Positions 12,642 to 22,689 of a DNA stretch of 64,000 bases are shown one piece after another. The stretch spans positions 2,914,001 to 2,978,000 of the forward strand of contig JBHGNT010000011.1 of the NCBI GenBank assembly GCA_043228905.1, written 5' to 3'. The position numbers were made by a program, and so were the translations under genes. The notes below the pieces were generated by a model that searched no databases, was not told where the DNA came from, and saw nothing but the letters and a program-made list of their open reading frames with translations. The stretch is from Azolla caroliniana. Its lineage: Eukaryota; Polypodiophyta. How positions within the stretch are numbered: position 1 is the first letter of the stretch; the number at the start of each line of letters is the position of its first letter.

Positions 12642-13733
12642 TGCGTCAGCTAATTGGATGTTCTGCTTCTGTTGGTGATTCTGCCACTTTCGGCAGTGAC
12701 GCCGAATGTGGCCATAGTTGTTGCAATAGAAACATTTGGGGCGTCCCTGGCTGTCTCGTTCGGGCAATGCACGCTTGACATGTAATTGCGCGTTCTGGAT
12801 GTCGATGTCCATGGGAGTGACGGCTGGTATAGTGTTTGTATGATCATGACTAAGATTACCTGGTGTGTGCATGTCGTGCGCGTCTGCAGCTTCGATGCAT
12901 TGGGCAGTGAGGATGGCTTCGTGTAGTGTCGTCGGGCCTTGATCACATACACGGCGGCGGAGGTCATGTCGTATACGCGGCCAGAAAAAAAACAACTTCA
13001 TGTCCTCCGACATGTTGGCATCAGCTCGGCGTAGGATCTGCACAAAACGAACCGCGAACTGGGTGATGGGTTCGCTTGGTTGTTGGGTAATTGACTCAAG
13101 TTGTTGTAGGGCCGTCTGGCGGGAGTCTTGATGAGCAAAATTCCGAATCATGGCTGCCTGTAATAGATCCCAGTCGTTGCGTGTCTCTTCGGGTTGTTGT
13201 ACAAGCCATGTTGCCGCGATATTCTCGAGGAGTGTCTTCATCTCCATTGCCTTCCGAGGGTGTGGCCACTGGTGGTAACTGGCCACCATTTCGAAATGAT
13301 CCAGCCAAGAGAGGACGTCTTCCGATGGTAGGCCGGAGAACGGTTTTGGGCGAACTCGAGAGTCCGGGAGATTTTGTTGTGGCTCGGATCGTGCTGAAAG
13401 AAAGGACAACATGGCTTGGTTAGTATGGTTAACTTGTAAAATGATGTTGGACAGAGCTTGAACCAGTTGGTCGATTGGCGATGTGGGCTGGTGTCCTTGA
13501 TTGTGTTGTAGGAATTCCGGATTCATCGAGTTTGCGTTGCCGTCATTGTTGTCGTGTTGCATCGTGGCGGGCGTTGTTGGGGTCGTGAGTTGGGGTGGCT
13601 TGGCCCGTCTTCTCCACCAAGATGTGAAATGCTCAAGATGTGAAATGCTCTCAAGAATAGCCTTCCTTTCATTATGTCTCAAGTTACATTTTATAGACTC
13701 TCTCTTAGCGTGGAGGGTGTTCTCCCGCTCCAA
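12630..13733 (-). CDS. Ty3/gypsy-type Gag polyprotein (capsid-like plus zinc knuckle)
   Basis: A 367-codon uninterrupted frame. The first ~38 codons lie in the inverted arm and may be leader rather than protein; a Met near 13563 is another possible start. Residues ~95-250 match the retrotransposon gag capsid core: RVRPKPFSGLPSEDVLSWLDHFE, then AATWLVQQP, WDLLQAAMIRNFAHQDSRQTALQQLESITQQPSEPITQFAVRF. Near the end is one CCHC knuckle, CFYCNNYGHIRRHC. The protein would form virus-like particles and bind RNA. No protease or polymerase follows, so mobilisation would need a partner in trans. The stop (12630) falls inside the opposite arm, so the last few residues (ATKM) come from arm sequence. The intact frame agrees with the identical arms in indicating youth. 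Confidence 0.85.
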   Translation of the reverse strand: MERENTLHAKRESIKCNLRHNERKAILESISHLEHFTSWWRRRAKPPQLTTPTTPATMQHDNNDGNANSMNPEFLQHNQGHQPTSPIDQLVQALSNIILQVNHTNQAMLSFLSARSEPQQNLPDSRVRPKPFSGLPSEDVLSWLDHFEMVASYHQWPHPRKAMEMKTLLENIAATWLVQQPEETRNDWDLLQAAMIRNFAHQDSRQTALQQLESITQQPSEPITQFAVRFVQILRRADANMSEDMKLFFFWPRIRHDLRRRVCDQGPTTLHEAILTAQCIEAADAHDMHTPGNLSHDHTNTIPAVTPMDIDIQNAQLHVKRALPERDSQGRPKCFYCNNYGHIRRHCRKWQNHQQKQNIQLADATKM

Positions 13734-13881
13734 TTAGCTCTACTAATTATGGGGCTTGGTGGGGGCCTAGTTTGGGTGTGGTGCATGAGGCTTGGTAGGG
13801 GCCTAATTTGGGTGTGGTCTATGTGTGGTGCATGGGGCTTGGTAGGGGCCTAATCTAGGTGTGGTCCATGTGACCACCACA
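13616..13881 (-). repeat. Right inverted arm of the gag-only element (5' LTR-like for gag)
   Basis: Reverse complement of 12376-12641. In the minus-strand sense of gag it acts as the 5' arm: it begins TGTGGTGG, contains a TATA-like 'tataaaatg' and ends CACATCTTGGT. The sequence TTGGTGGAGAAGACGGG just inside it is a possible primer-binding site. The gag reading frame opens inside this arm (ATG at 13733). Confidence 0.9.
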
Positions 13882-13885
13882 ATAA

Positions 13886-14032
13886 AGTAAGTCAGTTAAT
13901 GTAAAAAGTGTAAAAAAAAAACGTAAGAATGTTTTGATAACATACGCCTTCGTTTTTATTCGTATGAAAAAGAATGTTTGCCAATACATTCCAAGTATAT
14001 TACGTACTATGTTAGACTTTTGCTTGAGCCAA

Positions 14033-14080
<48 letters not shown>

Positions 14081-14166
14081 AATGGGTAAATACCCCATTT
14101 TTTTGTTGTAAACCATTTGTCTCATGGGCCAATTTTAGCCTTAGAAGACGTTAATATTTCTTTCTT

Positions 14167-14215
<49 letters not shown>

Positions 14216-14769
14216 GGGTAAAAGCACACAATTATATTAATTGTATGTAAAATCCACTTAGTGACAACACTTCTTAGTCTCCTCTATCTATCATATATGC
14301 CTATGTAGGGAGAGGGACGTTCTGTAATGCTATAAAAAAACCTGAATATGCATTTAAAGAAATGATCCCCGCATGCTCTAACATCCAAAAATTCCACATG
14401 AGAATACCTTTCTACTTCTTTATATAGGCTTTCATCCCATGTCTATTATCAAACATGAAAGCATTACGCATATTCCAATTGTGTTGTAGACCCCAATAAC
14501 GTAAAAATTAGAACACTCTCTCCATCTCATCATTTGAACCATTTTGAACCTATTGAGAAAAAACCCATTGTTAAGGTCTCAAACAACAACGGGTTAAAAC
14601 TGGTCAAATGTCCGATAAGTACTTCCAAATGGTACACGCTATAGGACATTTAATGAACCTATGTTTATTATCCTCCAATGGAACGGTGTCGTGTCAAAGA
14701 AATTGGCGTGTGGATCAAGAGTTTAATCCGTTTACCAGCAATCGGAATTCGAAGTCAGGGATCGTCAAT
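13886..14769. other. Spacer with LINE tail relic and microsatellites
   Basis: No gene seen. Contains the LINE 3' tail fragment listed separately, CT tracts at about 14034-14073 and 14172-14212, and otherwise AT-rich sequence up to the ragged 3' edge of the gypsy integrase. Confidence 0.5.
14074..14212 (+). mobile_element. 3' UTR tail fragment of the window's LINE family
   Basis: The words ATGAATGGGTAAATA, TTGTTGTAAACCATTTGTCT, CATGGGCCAATTTT and GCCTTAGAAGACGTTAATA occur in the same order here, at 49931-50010 (plus) and at about 54790-54870 (minus), in each case at the end of a LINE and followed by a TTTC/TC microsatellite. This is a very short, extremely 5'-truncated insertion, and the comparison fixes the 3' end of the LINE family at 'gacgttaata' plus a (TTTC)n tail. 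Confidence 0.8.
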
Positions 14770-15417
14770 CCGAGCTTTGACATGAATTTTGTTTGGAGAA
14801 TTTTTTTAGTCGATTCTGCCAATCCGTTTGCCTACGGGTAGTATGGTGTACTTTTCTTATGTACAACCGCGTAGTGTGTCGTAAGCTCGCGTATTATATG
14901 GTTTATAAAGTGCCCACCTTGGTCACTAACGAGCTCAATTGGGCATCCATAACGGCACCAGAGATGTTCGTACACGAATTTTGTCGTGGATGCTGCTGTG
15001 TTGTCTCGTAAAGCCTTTGTCTCGACCCATTTTGTGCAGTAGTCTGTGGCCACGATGATATACTTATTACCAGTTTGGGCCGCGGCTAGTTTGAAGGGTC
15101 CCACAAAATCTAACCCCCATTTTTGAAATGGTTCTAATGGAAGAATGGGTTGGTGTGGCATTCGAGCTTGTTCCATCGGTTGTCCCAACCGTTGGCACAA
15201 GTCACACTGCCGACAGAACTCGTGGGCATCCTTTTTTATTGTAGGCTACCATAACCCTCTCTGCCATACTTTCCTTGTCGTGGACTCTCCGACAGAGTGT
15301 CCACCGGTGATTCCTAGGTGGGCCTCTTGGAGGATGGCCTTCTTCTCGAATTGTCGAATTGCCCGGCGTCATATTCCGTCCGAGCCTTTGTGGTAGAGGA
15401 TGTCGGAAACGAGACAA
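14770..15417 (-). pseudogene. Gypsy integrase, truncated
   Basis: The frame shows ...CDLCQRLGQPMEQARMPHQP (zinc-binding CxxC end), WGLDFVGPFKLAAAQTGNKYIIVATDYCTKWVETKAL (catalytic D), IELVSDQGGHF (second D), then YYP-stop-ANGLAESTKKIL (third catalytic residue, E). Homology ends near 14775, so the C-terminal domain and 3' LTR are absent. A frameshift lies near 15200. Confidence 0.88.
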
Positions 15418-16028
15418 AAGTTTCGGCTTCGTACTGCGAGTTGTTTCCGCGCATCGAGGGGCATGTGGTCGGGAGGCAGGCCAGTACTAAGGAAATGGGT
15501 CATCTCTGTGATCCATTCATCTTCTTTGTCGTCTGGCAGCGTTGTGAGATTAAATAGGACGACATCGGGTAAATCGTCATACGTGGACTCGGCAGTGTCC
15601 CTTGACTCGAGGCGGCTTAGGTAGTCAGCGATGGCGTGTTGGACTCTAGGTCGATGCTTTATATGAAAATCAAACTCTTGTAAAAGGAGCATCCATCGAG
15701 CTAGTCGACCTGTCAGGGCTTGTTTATTGACCAGGTAAAGGAGGGCCGAGTGATCAACGTGAAATGTGAATTTTCGGCCTAAGAAGTAATGCCGAAATTG
15801 ACTGATGTTGTAGATCATACCGAGGGCCTCTCATTCGATGGTTGAATAGTTCTTTTCCGCGGCTGAGAGACGTTGGCTAGCATAATACACTGGCCGATAC
15901 CAATTTGGGGGCGTGCATTGCATAAGTGCGCTCCCGATGGCGATATCTGATGCGTCCACGAAAACGTGAAAAGGTTCTGACCATATCGGGGGCTGTACAA
16001 CTGGGGCATGCGAGAGCATTAATTTCAA
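15369..16028 (-). pseudogene. Gypsy RNase H
   Basis: HVFVDASDIAIGSALMQ (first acidic ligand) is followed by VYYASQRLSAAEKNYSTIE and, after an in-frame stop at about 15831, EALGMIYNISQFRHYFLGRKFTFHVDHSALLYLVNK. The tail HIKHRPRVQHAIADYLSRLES is the typical end of gypsy RNase H. One stop breaks the frame. Confidence 0.9.
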
Positions 16029-16123
16029 AGCTTGGTAAGCCTCGTCTTCGATTGAAGTCCATTGAAAAGGAAGTCAATGCACCGCCGCATGTAGTGGTGT
16101 CGCGAAATCGGCCAGGTGGTGTA

Positions 16124-17452
16124 TCATCCGACTGTGCCATCTGATTGTCCTAGAAATCGGCTGAGGGCCTTTGCGTTCGAGGGTGCGGAAGCATTTAGGA
16201 TGGCTTGTACTTTATCCGGGTCCATGGCGATGCCTTCTTGACTAACGATGTGCCAGAGTAGGTTGCCGCTTGTGACCAAGAACGCGCATTTTTCCGGGTT
16301 TAAATTTAACCGAGCCTGGCGACATCGATCAAGACAGAGACGTAATTGGGTCATGTGTTCCAGTCGCTGGCCATATAAGACGAAGTCGTCGAGAAAGACT
16401 TGCATGAACGCCGGGATATACTTGTTAAAAATTTCGGTGATGATGCGCTGGAACATGGCCGACGCCGTTTTCAAACCAAACATCATTACTTCTGCCACGA
16501 AAACACCCCATTCCATGACAAATGTTGTTTTCTCCTGATCATCCAGGTGCATCCTGATTTGGTTGTCACCATTGAACCCGTCTAGAAAGCTGTAGCATTC
16601 GTGACCTGCCACCGTGTTGAGAATGCTATCCGTGAACGGGAGAGGGAATCCATCCGTGACCGTTGCAGCATTAAGCTTGCGGTAGTCGACGCAGACTCGG
16701 ATTTTCTCGTTTTTCTTGGGGACGACTACGATTGGGCTTAACCATGTGGCGCGTTTTACAGGTCGTATGAACCATACTCGGAGGAGCTTGTCTATTTCTT
16801 CCTTGACCTTAGCCGCATAATTGGGGTTCATCCGGTATCGTCTTTGCTGAACCAGCCGAGCATCAGGGAGAAGATGGATCTGATGTTGGTAGTATTGAGG
16901 GTCCAAACCCTTCATATCTATGTAAGACCATGCGAATGCATCCTGGTAATCGGTGAGTAAGTGTATGAGGGCAGCTCGTTCGCCAGTTGGTAAGTTATTA
17001 GCAATCTGTAGGGTGCGAGGGTTCTCGTCTGAACCGAGGTTTAGTGTTTCGAGCGTTGATGCCTTCACTCGTTGGGAGATGGTGAGTTCTTGTTCAAAAG
17101 CGTCCCGAGTGTGTCGTAATTCTGCGATGGTGGTGGGATCGGGCTCGTCTTGAGGAGGTGTATTCTCCGTGACCTCCTCATCTAGAGATGTGCCGACTGC
17201 CGATATGGCGTCGATTTCGAAGAGGGGTATGATAGTGGGATGGTCTTCTAGGAAGTCAGCCACCTCGTCATCGGCTAACCCGTCGAGCATGTGCACCCCT
17301 TCCGCGTATAACGGCGAGGTGTTGTGGGGCGTGGTTACACGTTCTTCGGTTATGATCCGGACCTTGGTCTTTCCTTGGCGAAACGAGATCATGTTGCGCT
17401 GCCAATGCTGTTTGATATTTGTTGTGCACAACCATGGTCTGCCAAGTAACAT
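16124..17452 (-). pseudogene. Gypsy reverse transcriptase
   Basis: A 442-codon open stretch. It begins with the protease tail (MLLGRPWL) and then carries RT motifs: RVCVDYRKLNAATVTDGFPLP, CYSFLDGFNGD (motif A), VMMFGLKTASAMFQRI (motif B), MQVFLDDFVLYG (motif C, LDD) and FLVTSGNLLWHIVSQEGI. Motif A and the fingers look largely normal, but the upstream and downstream frames are shifted, so the polyprotein cannot be made. Confidence 0.9.
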
Positions 17453-17560
17453 TGGGTAGGCGCCCTATGCTTCGAGTCGTAATACAACGGCCGAGATAGT
17501 GAACATGTGGCCCCCTAGAGTAAAGTCGAGGTGACGGATTAATTCGATGGGGCGAACCGA

Positions 17561-17956
17561 TCATGTATCGGCCATCCAAAGCCAAAAGGGGCAAGGTTCC
17601 CATTGGTTCAGACCGAGTTTATGATAGGTAGCCTCGCTGATGACATTCACGCCAGAGCCGCCGTCGATTATGCACCCGTGCAGGTCCCGTCCTTTAATCA
17701 TAATTTTTATGGCTGGATGCTGAGCCTCCATGAGGGGTGGACCCGTTCCTGGTTCGGTCAGGTGCACAGGTAGCGTGGTGGAATGGGTGTTGGCCGTGAG
17801 TGTAGCCAAGGTGTCCCGAAAACGCGGCATGAGTGGAAAGACTTTATGCAAAGGCAGGGAGATCCTGGAACTGGTAAGGGCGTCCCACAGCTGGTCATCT
17901 TTTGTCGACGTGGATGGTGCCGAGGACTGTGGTGCTCCGATGGTCGCGTCTCCCAT
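17561..17956 (-). pseudogene. Gypsy aspartic protease region
   Basis: The frame contains IKGRDLHGCIIDGGSGVNVISEATYHKLG at about 17700-17620. The active-site triplet appears as D-G-G (IIDGGSGVNV), as in many plant gypsy proteases. The frame is lost just after NQWEPC and resumes in another frame with HLDFTLGGHMFTISAVVLRLEA and MLLGRPWL, the end of the protease fold. Confidence 0.8.
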
Positions 17957-17962
17957 TTCTGT

Positions 17963-18835
17963 CTACATCCGCACCACATTGTTTGTGTTAGCTGTATCAA
18001 TCCATTCTTTGGCTGCTTGCCGGACTTCATCCTGTACTTGCCATGGAGTGGCCTGGGTTTTACTGCGTGTTGTGACGTTTTGCATGTCGGCCATAATACT
18101 ATTCACGGCCAGACCCTTTCCGTGGTCTGTTGTTGGGCATTGCGTAGCGTAGTGACCGGGTTGGTTGCACTTGAAGCAAGTAATGGCGGCCAAGTTGCTG
18201 GTGCCAGCCCAATCTGTGTGTAGGGGGGGGTGTGATTGATTCTCGGCCTCGTGTGTTGGTGGGTTGGTCCAGGGCACGTTCGAGCTGCGCGGTTCATTTT
18301 GTGGGGGGTCCCAACGACGGTTGTCGTTATTCCTTCTGTTGTTGCGCAATCCTCAGTGAGAGTTGCGCCGATCATTACGGAAATTTCTCTGATCATATCG
18401 GTCCTCCCGATCATCGTCATATCAATCATAATCGTCGTTTGCCCGATACTGGTCATCGTGATAGCGATCACGGCGGTCGGCTGCTCTCCGTCGGTTGTTG
18501 TTTTGGTAACGGTCGTTGTCCCGATGGTAATCGTCGTCACGACGCCGCCTATCTGGCGATTGGGGTCGTTGGTTATCCTGGTTCTGGTAGGATTGTCACT
18601 CGTCCTGACGAGAGTATGTATCCTTGGGCTCAATTTGGCGAACCAGGGCCGTCGTTGTGCGGTTGAGCAAATTGTATTCACATTGCTCGACAGTTTGAGA
18701 TCGGGACTGGCAGATCGGACATTGTGGCCGGTGAGGACATTCGAGGGCCAGATGGCCCGATCCCGAGCAGACTGTGCATTGGAGTCTCTATGTGTATCTT
18801 GTTTCATTCTCATACACAGGTCCTTCAACATCACA
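17963..18835 (-). pseudogene. Gypsy gag nucleocapsid region with zinc knuckles
   Basis: The minus-strand frame shows a first knuckle-like CTVCSGSGHLALECPH, then CPICQSRSQTVEQC, a long Arg/Asp/Asn-rich stretch (RRRDDDYHRDNDRY and similar), and a final knuckle CFKCNQPGHYATQC near 18180-18140. At least three in-frame stops lie between 18600 and 18340, so it is dead. The basic, repetitive middle would have bound RNA. The capsid core expected upstream is missing. Confidence 0.75.
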
Positions 18836-19574
18836 GATGTTGTTTGTTTTTCCGCACTGACGACCTTGTCACCAACATTTGGTATCAGAGTGTTGGAGGT
18901 TCTTCAACCTGCTGTCGGCCGTCATCGTACACCACAACATTCTGTTTTTTGTAACTTCTTGAAGAACAGAGAAGAGAGAAGACAAACAAGAAGTTTGCAT
19001 CTCACTGTGTTAAATCACTAATTGGAGTAAGCTAGCTGACTATACTTTGTTCCTGTGATTGTAACCACTTGAGGCAAGCTCCCTGTGCAACACCCGACCC
19101 AATCGTGCTTCATTCGGTTAAACGACATCCGAATAGGTCACCGGACACTATTCACTCGCTTGTTGTAACCACCCGCTGCAAATTGGTCTCCTGGCAACAA
19201 CCAAATTCGTGCTTCATTCGGTTGATTGACATTCGGGAGGATCAGTTGGATCCGTCCCTCTAATCGCTACAGTCACCCGAAGCAAAACCGGCCCAGACAA
19301 TCAATTTCTTGTAATCGGTATTCGGCATACAATCGAAAGCTAACCGGGCTCACTCCGACTCGGCAACATTCGGGAAGATCAGCCGGTTCTATCCCTCAAG
19401 TTACTAGAGTCACTCTGAGCAAGTTCAGCAACAAGTATCCGAAATCAAATCAACTCGGGTTCAAAACCGACTAGAACGATATCGGGTGAGCCGACTGACT
19501 GCACCCAACTAAGGTTCGTAGTCAACTCCAAACCGAGTCTTACCAACCTAAACCAAAGCAGATGGCATCAACAT
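18836..19574. other. Junction between gypsy and copia relics, with a primer-site-like word
   Basis: No coding sequence recognised. TGGTATCAGAG at 18880-18890 (plus) is the usual plant copia primer-binding word complementary to initiator-Met tRNA, so a plus-strand retroelement 5' end may be buried here. I cannot find its LTR or gag. The stretch 19030-19560 is rich in 'ttcggt' and 'aaccgg' words, like the U5/leader sequences of the copia family beside it. Confidence 0.4.
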
Positions 19575-19805
19575 CCGACTCATCTCTCTCTGGGGGGCCC
19601 TTCTCTCTCTGAGAGGATATCTCCGTCTTTGTCTTTCGGCAACCAGCTCCTCTATTTTCTCTTCATATGAATCCAATTCGGGGTCTTGGCCGGTTCCGGT
19701 TTCACCTATTCCTTCTTCCTCGGCTTGTTTTGTCTCCTTACCGTCACCAGCCGATTCATCGAGTGCTAACCGGTCTCTTGCCGGTTGGGTCTGCTCATCG
19801 TAGAA

Positions 19806-20741
19806 TCAATCCTTACTAGTGGACTCGGAGTTCATTATCTTCTTCTCCGACTCCCAGTCGGCAACCGTCTTGTCCTCCATGAAGATAATATCTCGACTCC
19901 GGAATACCTTCTTGTCGGCCAGGTCCCACACTCGGTAGCCGAACTCATCATCGCCGTAACCAAGGAATATGCATGGCCGGGTCTTTGGATCCAGCTTTCC
20001 TCTCCGGTCCTTAGCTACATGCACGTACGCGAGACAACCGAACACCTTCAGATGCCGATAGGACACTTCCTTACCAGTCCATACTCTCTGCGGCGTGTCT
20101 CCGTCCAAGGGTACTGAGGGTGATCTGTTTATCACTTACGTACTTGTCGACAGTGCCTCAGCCCAAAACGTCTTGGGTAGTTTAGCATGTGCTAGCATAC
20201 TCTGGACCCTCTCCATTATGGTCTGGTTCATCCTCTCGACTAGCCCATTTAGTTCCGGCGTCTTCGGCACGGTAAATTCAAGCCGGATTCCCTTCGAGCG
20301 GTAGTACTCCTCGAACTGCCCCCGGTATTCTCTTCCGTTATCTGCTCGAACCGCCTTCAGCTTCCGGCCGGTTTCTCTTTCCACTCTCGTGTGGAGCTCT
20401 TTGAAGACGGATAGCACCTGATCCTTCGTCTTCAACGGTGTGGCCCACAGCTTCTGGTTGTGGTCATCTATGAACGTCACGAAGTACTGTGATCTAGCAT
20501 GTGACTTCGTGTTCACTTGACACACATCAGTATGCACCAACTCCAATGGTGCATTACGTCTCATCGGTGGCCTCGATCGGAAGGAGGTCCGGTTTTTCTT
20601 ACCAGCTAGGCAGTCGATGCACCTCTCAAGATGCACGTCCTTCACCGGAATGAGGTTGTCATCGGCAAGCCTCTTCATCCCCTTCTCGCTCATGTGGCAT
20701 AGTCTCTTGTGCCACAGTTCACCGGTAGTGTCGGAAGCCAC
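19806..20741 (-). pseudogene. Copia integrase
   Basis: LWHKRLCHMSEKGMKRLA...LERCIDCLAGKK gives the HHCC zinc domain. The catalytic core has YFVTFIDDHN (D), VRADNGREY (D) and PELNGLVERMNQTI (E). After a frame break near 20136 it continues with YRHLKVFGCLAYVHVAKDRRGKLDPKTRPCIFLGYGDDEFGYRVWD, the copia integrase end. RT and RNase H are not present, because the element is cut near 19575. Confidence 0.9.
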
Positions 20742-20796
20742 GTTTCACTTCTTCCGGGCATAACCGGGCATTTATCAGATACAACGTGTTGACCTT

Positions 20797-21132
20797 CTAG
20801 GCCTGAGCCACTATCAGGCTCCCTTTGCTGAATTTCATGACTCCGTTCTGGATGTTACCCCTGTAGCCTTCATCATCTAGCCGACCGGCTGATATCAGGT
20901 TCAGTCGAACCTCCGGAATGTGTTGGACATCCTTCAGCAACAGCTTGCATCCGGTTGGTGTTGTCAACCACACGTCTCCTATGCCGACAATTCGGCATGT
21001 ACCTTCATTGCCCATCCGGACACAACCGTGATCACCGGCTGTGTAGGATGAGAAGTATTTACGGTTCGGGGTAAGGTGGAACGACACTTCGGAATCAACA
21101 ACCCACGTTGTCTCGTCGCCGGCAAGGTTCAA
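20797..21132 (-). pseudogene. Copia protease region
   Basis: TTWVVDSEVSFHLTPNRKYF is the copia protease active-site region. The usual D-S-G-A/C is changed to D-S-E-V, so catalysis would be lost. It is followed by VRMGNEGTCRIVGIGDVWL and GVMKFSKGSLIVAQA, the end of the protease and start of the GAG-pre-integrase linker. It is interrupted upstream by the solo LTR. Confidence 0.85.
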
Positions 21133-21134
21133 CT

Positions 21135-21767
21135 TATTAGAAATATTGAGAATCGAGTAGATAGGTATATAGAGTTACAACTGCAGAGATGGATATATGA
21201 AAATAGAATTTCTATTACATATGAGAGTAGTTCAAAATGGTAGTTTTCCCATGCGCTCACACCTTAGAGCTTAGATAGGATATGGACCGGCTCACTACAA
21301 AATTAGTGGGGACTGATGATCAATCTGACCACTGTGTGAGAAAAGTGACTTATAATCTATGTTTGGTCTTAGTATAAATGTGCAAGTCAGTTGACAGTAG
21401 TGGAGATATTCCTTTTCTGTCAACTGACTTGTCATTTAATATGACCCAACTCCCTAGGTACAGGCTAGTGCTAGATAATACTTATCTTGAAGTCAATGAC
21501 GCATACTTCAAGACTAAGTACATCGTAACTTGCCCACAAAATATTCTAGCTGACTTGATTAGCCAATCCTTTTATCTATTTCTCTCTTTCCTAAATATAT
21601 TGTGTCCTACGCATCTACGGTTTCCTAGATTAACACCTTATCGACCCATATGGTCGAGTTGCACACTAGCCGCTCCTCATTTGGGGCGCTATCACAAAAT
21701 GTGCAGTCTAAGAGCACATATGGGGATAGATTTACAACTTGGGGCTGATCATTGATTATATCTAACA
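21135..21767. mobile_element. Solo LTR with 5-bp target duplication
   Basis: A 633-bp insert within copia 1, flanked by direct repeats CAACT (21130-21134 and 21768-21772). Its ends are TATTAGAAATAT...ATATCTAACA; the first dinucleotide was presumably TG before a G-to-A change. It splits the copia frame between the gag/protease linker and LNLAGDETTWVVDS. Such a structure arises when the two LTRs of an inserted element recombine and delete the interior. I see no second copy in the window. Confidence 0.85.
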
Positions 21768-21779
21768 CAACTCACTCTC

Positions 21780-22658
21780 CTCGGTGATGAGCATCAACTC
21801 TTCTTCACTTGCCGCGATTGCCGTCATTCCCTTCCGGTCCGGCCCCCTCCGGTCTTTACCGTTCCGGTCCGGTGTCCACTTCGAATCGGTACCGTCGGTT
21901 TCCTTGTCTTTTCGGAAGTGCCGACAGTTCTTCTAGAAGTGTCCCGGCTTGCCGCAATAGAAGCAAGTAGGCCTCCCCCTTGACTTTGACCGTGTCCCTG
22001 ACTTTTCTTGGTTCTGGGGACTATGGTTCCTTTGTCTTCCGCATTCCGATTCGGTAAGGAGCGCTTTGGAGTCGGAGCTCGTATCCTTATCTTTCCGACG
22101 CGCTTCCTCATCTAGCAAGCTCGACTTCACGCTTGCTAGGGATAACCGTTTCCCTTCCGGCCCGGCGTTGCCCAACGTGACAACCAGCGTCTCCCAGCTA
22201 TCTAGGAGGGAACCGAGCAGGAGTAGTGCTAGTACCTCATCGGCGAGAGGTACTTCCAATGATGTTGCCTGGTGTATCAACCCCTGGAAGGCATTCATGT
22301 GCTCCGCCATGCTGGAGCCATCTTGGTATCAGAGTCTTACTAGCTTCCGAAATACTGAAACCTGATTAACAGCATTTTTGTTCTGGAACATAATGCCGAT
22401 CTTCTCCCAGAGCTCATGAGCCTTGCTCTCTTCATTGAAGTTGTTGTATAGACTCATGTCGATGAAGCACCGTATGTACGTCGTTGTCTTCATGTGCATC
22501 ACCTCCCATATCGTGGCGTCGATTTTGTCCGGTCTCTTGTCCCCGAACTGAACTGGCAACCAAAGATCTTTAACCATGAGCATGTCCCTCATCTTCGACT
22601 TCCACACTAAATAGTTGGAGCCGGTGAGCTTGAACATGCCTCCCAACGAATCGTCCAT
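21780..22658 (-). pseudogene. Copia Gag
   Basis: The frame begins MDDSLGGMFKLTGSNYLVWKSKM, the usual copia gag start, continues through MHMKTTTYIRCFIDMSLYNNF and, after one in-frame stop near 22330, MAEHMNAFQGLIHQ. The zinc knuckle CFYCGKPGHF-stop-KNC lies at about 21965-21925. Reading continues to about 21780, where the solo LTR is inserted. Two single stops inactivate it. Confidence 0.88.
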
Positions 22659-22674
22659 TTTTCTGTGTCGTTTC

Positions 22675-22686
22675 GCTCTGATACCA
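22675..22686 (-). promoter_or_regulatory. Primer-binding site of copia 1 (initiator-Met tRNA type)
   Basis: TGGTATCAGAGC in the element's sense, complementary to the 3' end of plant initiator-Met tRNA. It lies four bases inside the LTR end and about 17 bp before the gag ATG at 22658. Confidence 0.85.
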
Positions 22687-22689
22687 GTT

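Larger units (their letters stand above)
12376..13881 (-). mobile_element. Young gag-only retroelement with inverted terminal arms
   Basis: A 1506-bp unit bounded by two 266-bp arms in inverted orientation that I read as identical. It starts TGTGGTGGTCACATGG, ends with the reverse complement CCATGTGACCACCACA, and is flanked by the direct 4-bp repeat ATAA (12372-12375 and 13882-13885). TG...CA ends plus a 4-bp duplication are retroviral-integrase features, yet LTRs should be direct repeats. The interior carries one gag gene on the minus strand and no pol. The gag stops just after its zinc knuckle, where the left inverted arm begins. A plausible origin is aberrant reverse transcription or template switching of a gypsy element, giving an LTR-gag-inverted-LTR product. 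A TIR transposon that captured gag is the alternative. Confidence 0.8.
14770..18835 (-). mobile_element. Decayed Ty3/gypsy (Tat/Athila-like) element without LTRs
   Basis: Gag, protease, RT, RNase H and integrase follow in the gypsy order from 18835 down to 14770. No flanking LTRs are found: the 5' side breaks off before the gag capsid and the 3' side breaks off inside integrase, just after the catalytic-core region. Stops and frameshifts separate the domains. Motifs such as YSFLDGFNGDNQI and VFLDDFVLYG, together with the lack of a chromodomain, suggest the non-chromovirus Tat/Athila side, but I infer this from motif flavour only. Confidence 0.85.

Noticed and set aside
18236-19021. 261-codon plus-strand frame (Val/Ile-rich)
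   Set aside because: It is the complement of the Arg/Asp-rich gypsy gag region on the minus strand.
21311-21330. Hammerhead-like CTGATGA in the solo LTR, and another near 32861
   Set aside because: Neither is followed by a helix II hairpin and GAAA at the right distance.
22324-22334. TGGTATCAGAG on the plus strand, like a primer-binding site
   Set aside because: It lies within the copia 1 gag frame on the opposite strand with no LTR next to it, so it is most likely a chance match.
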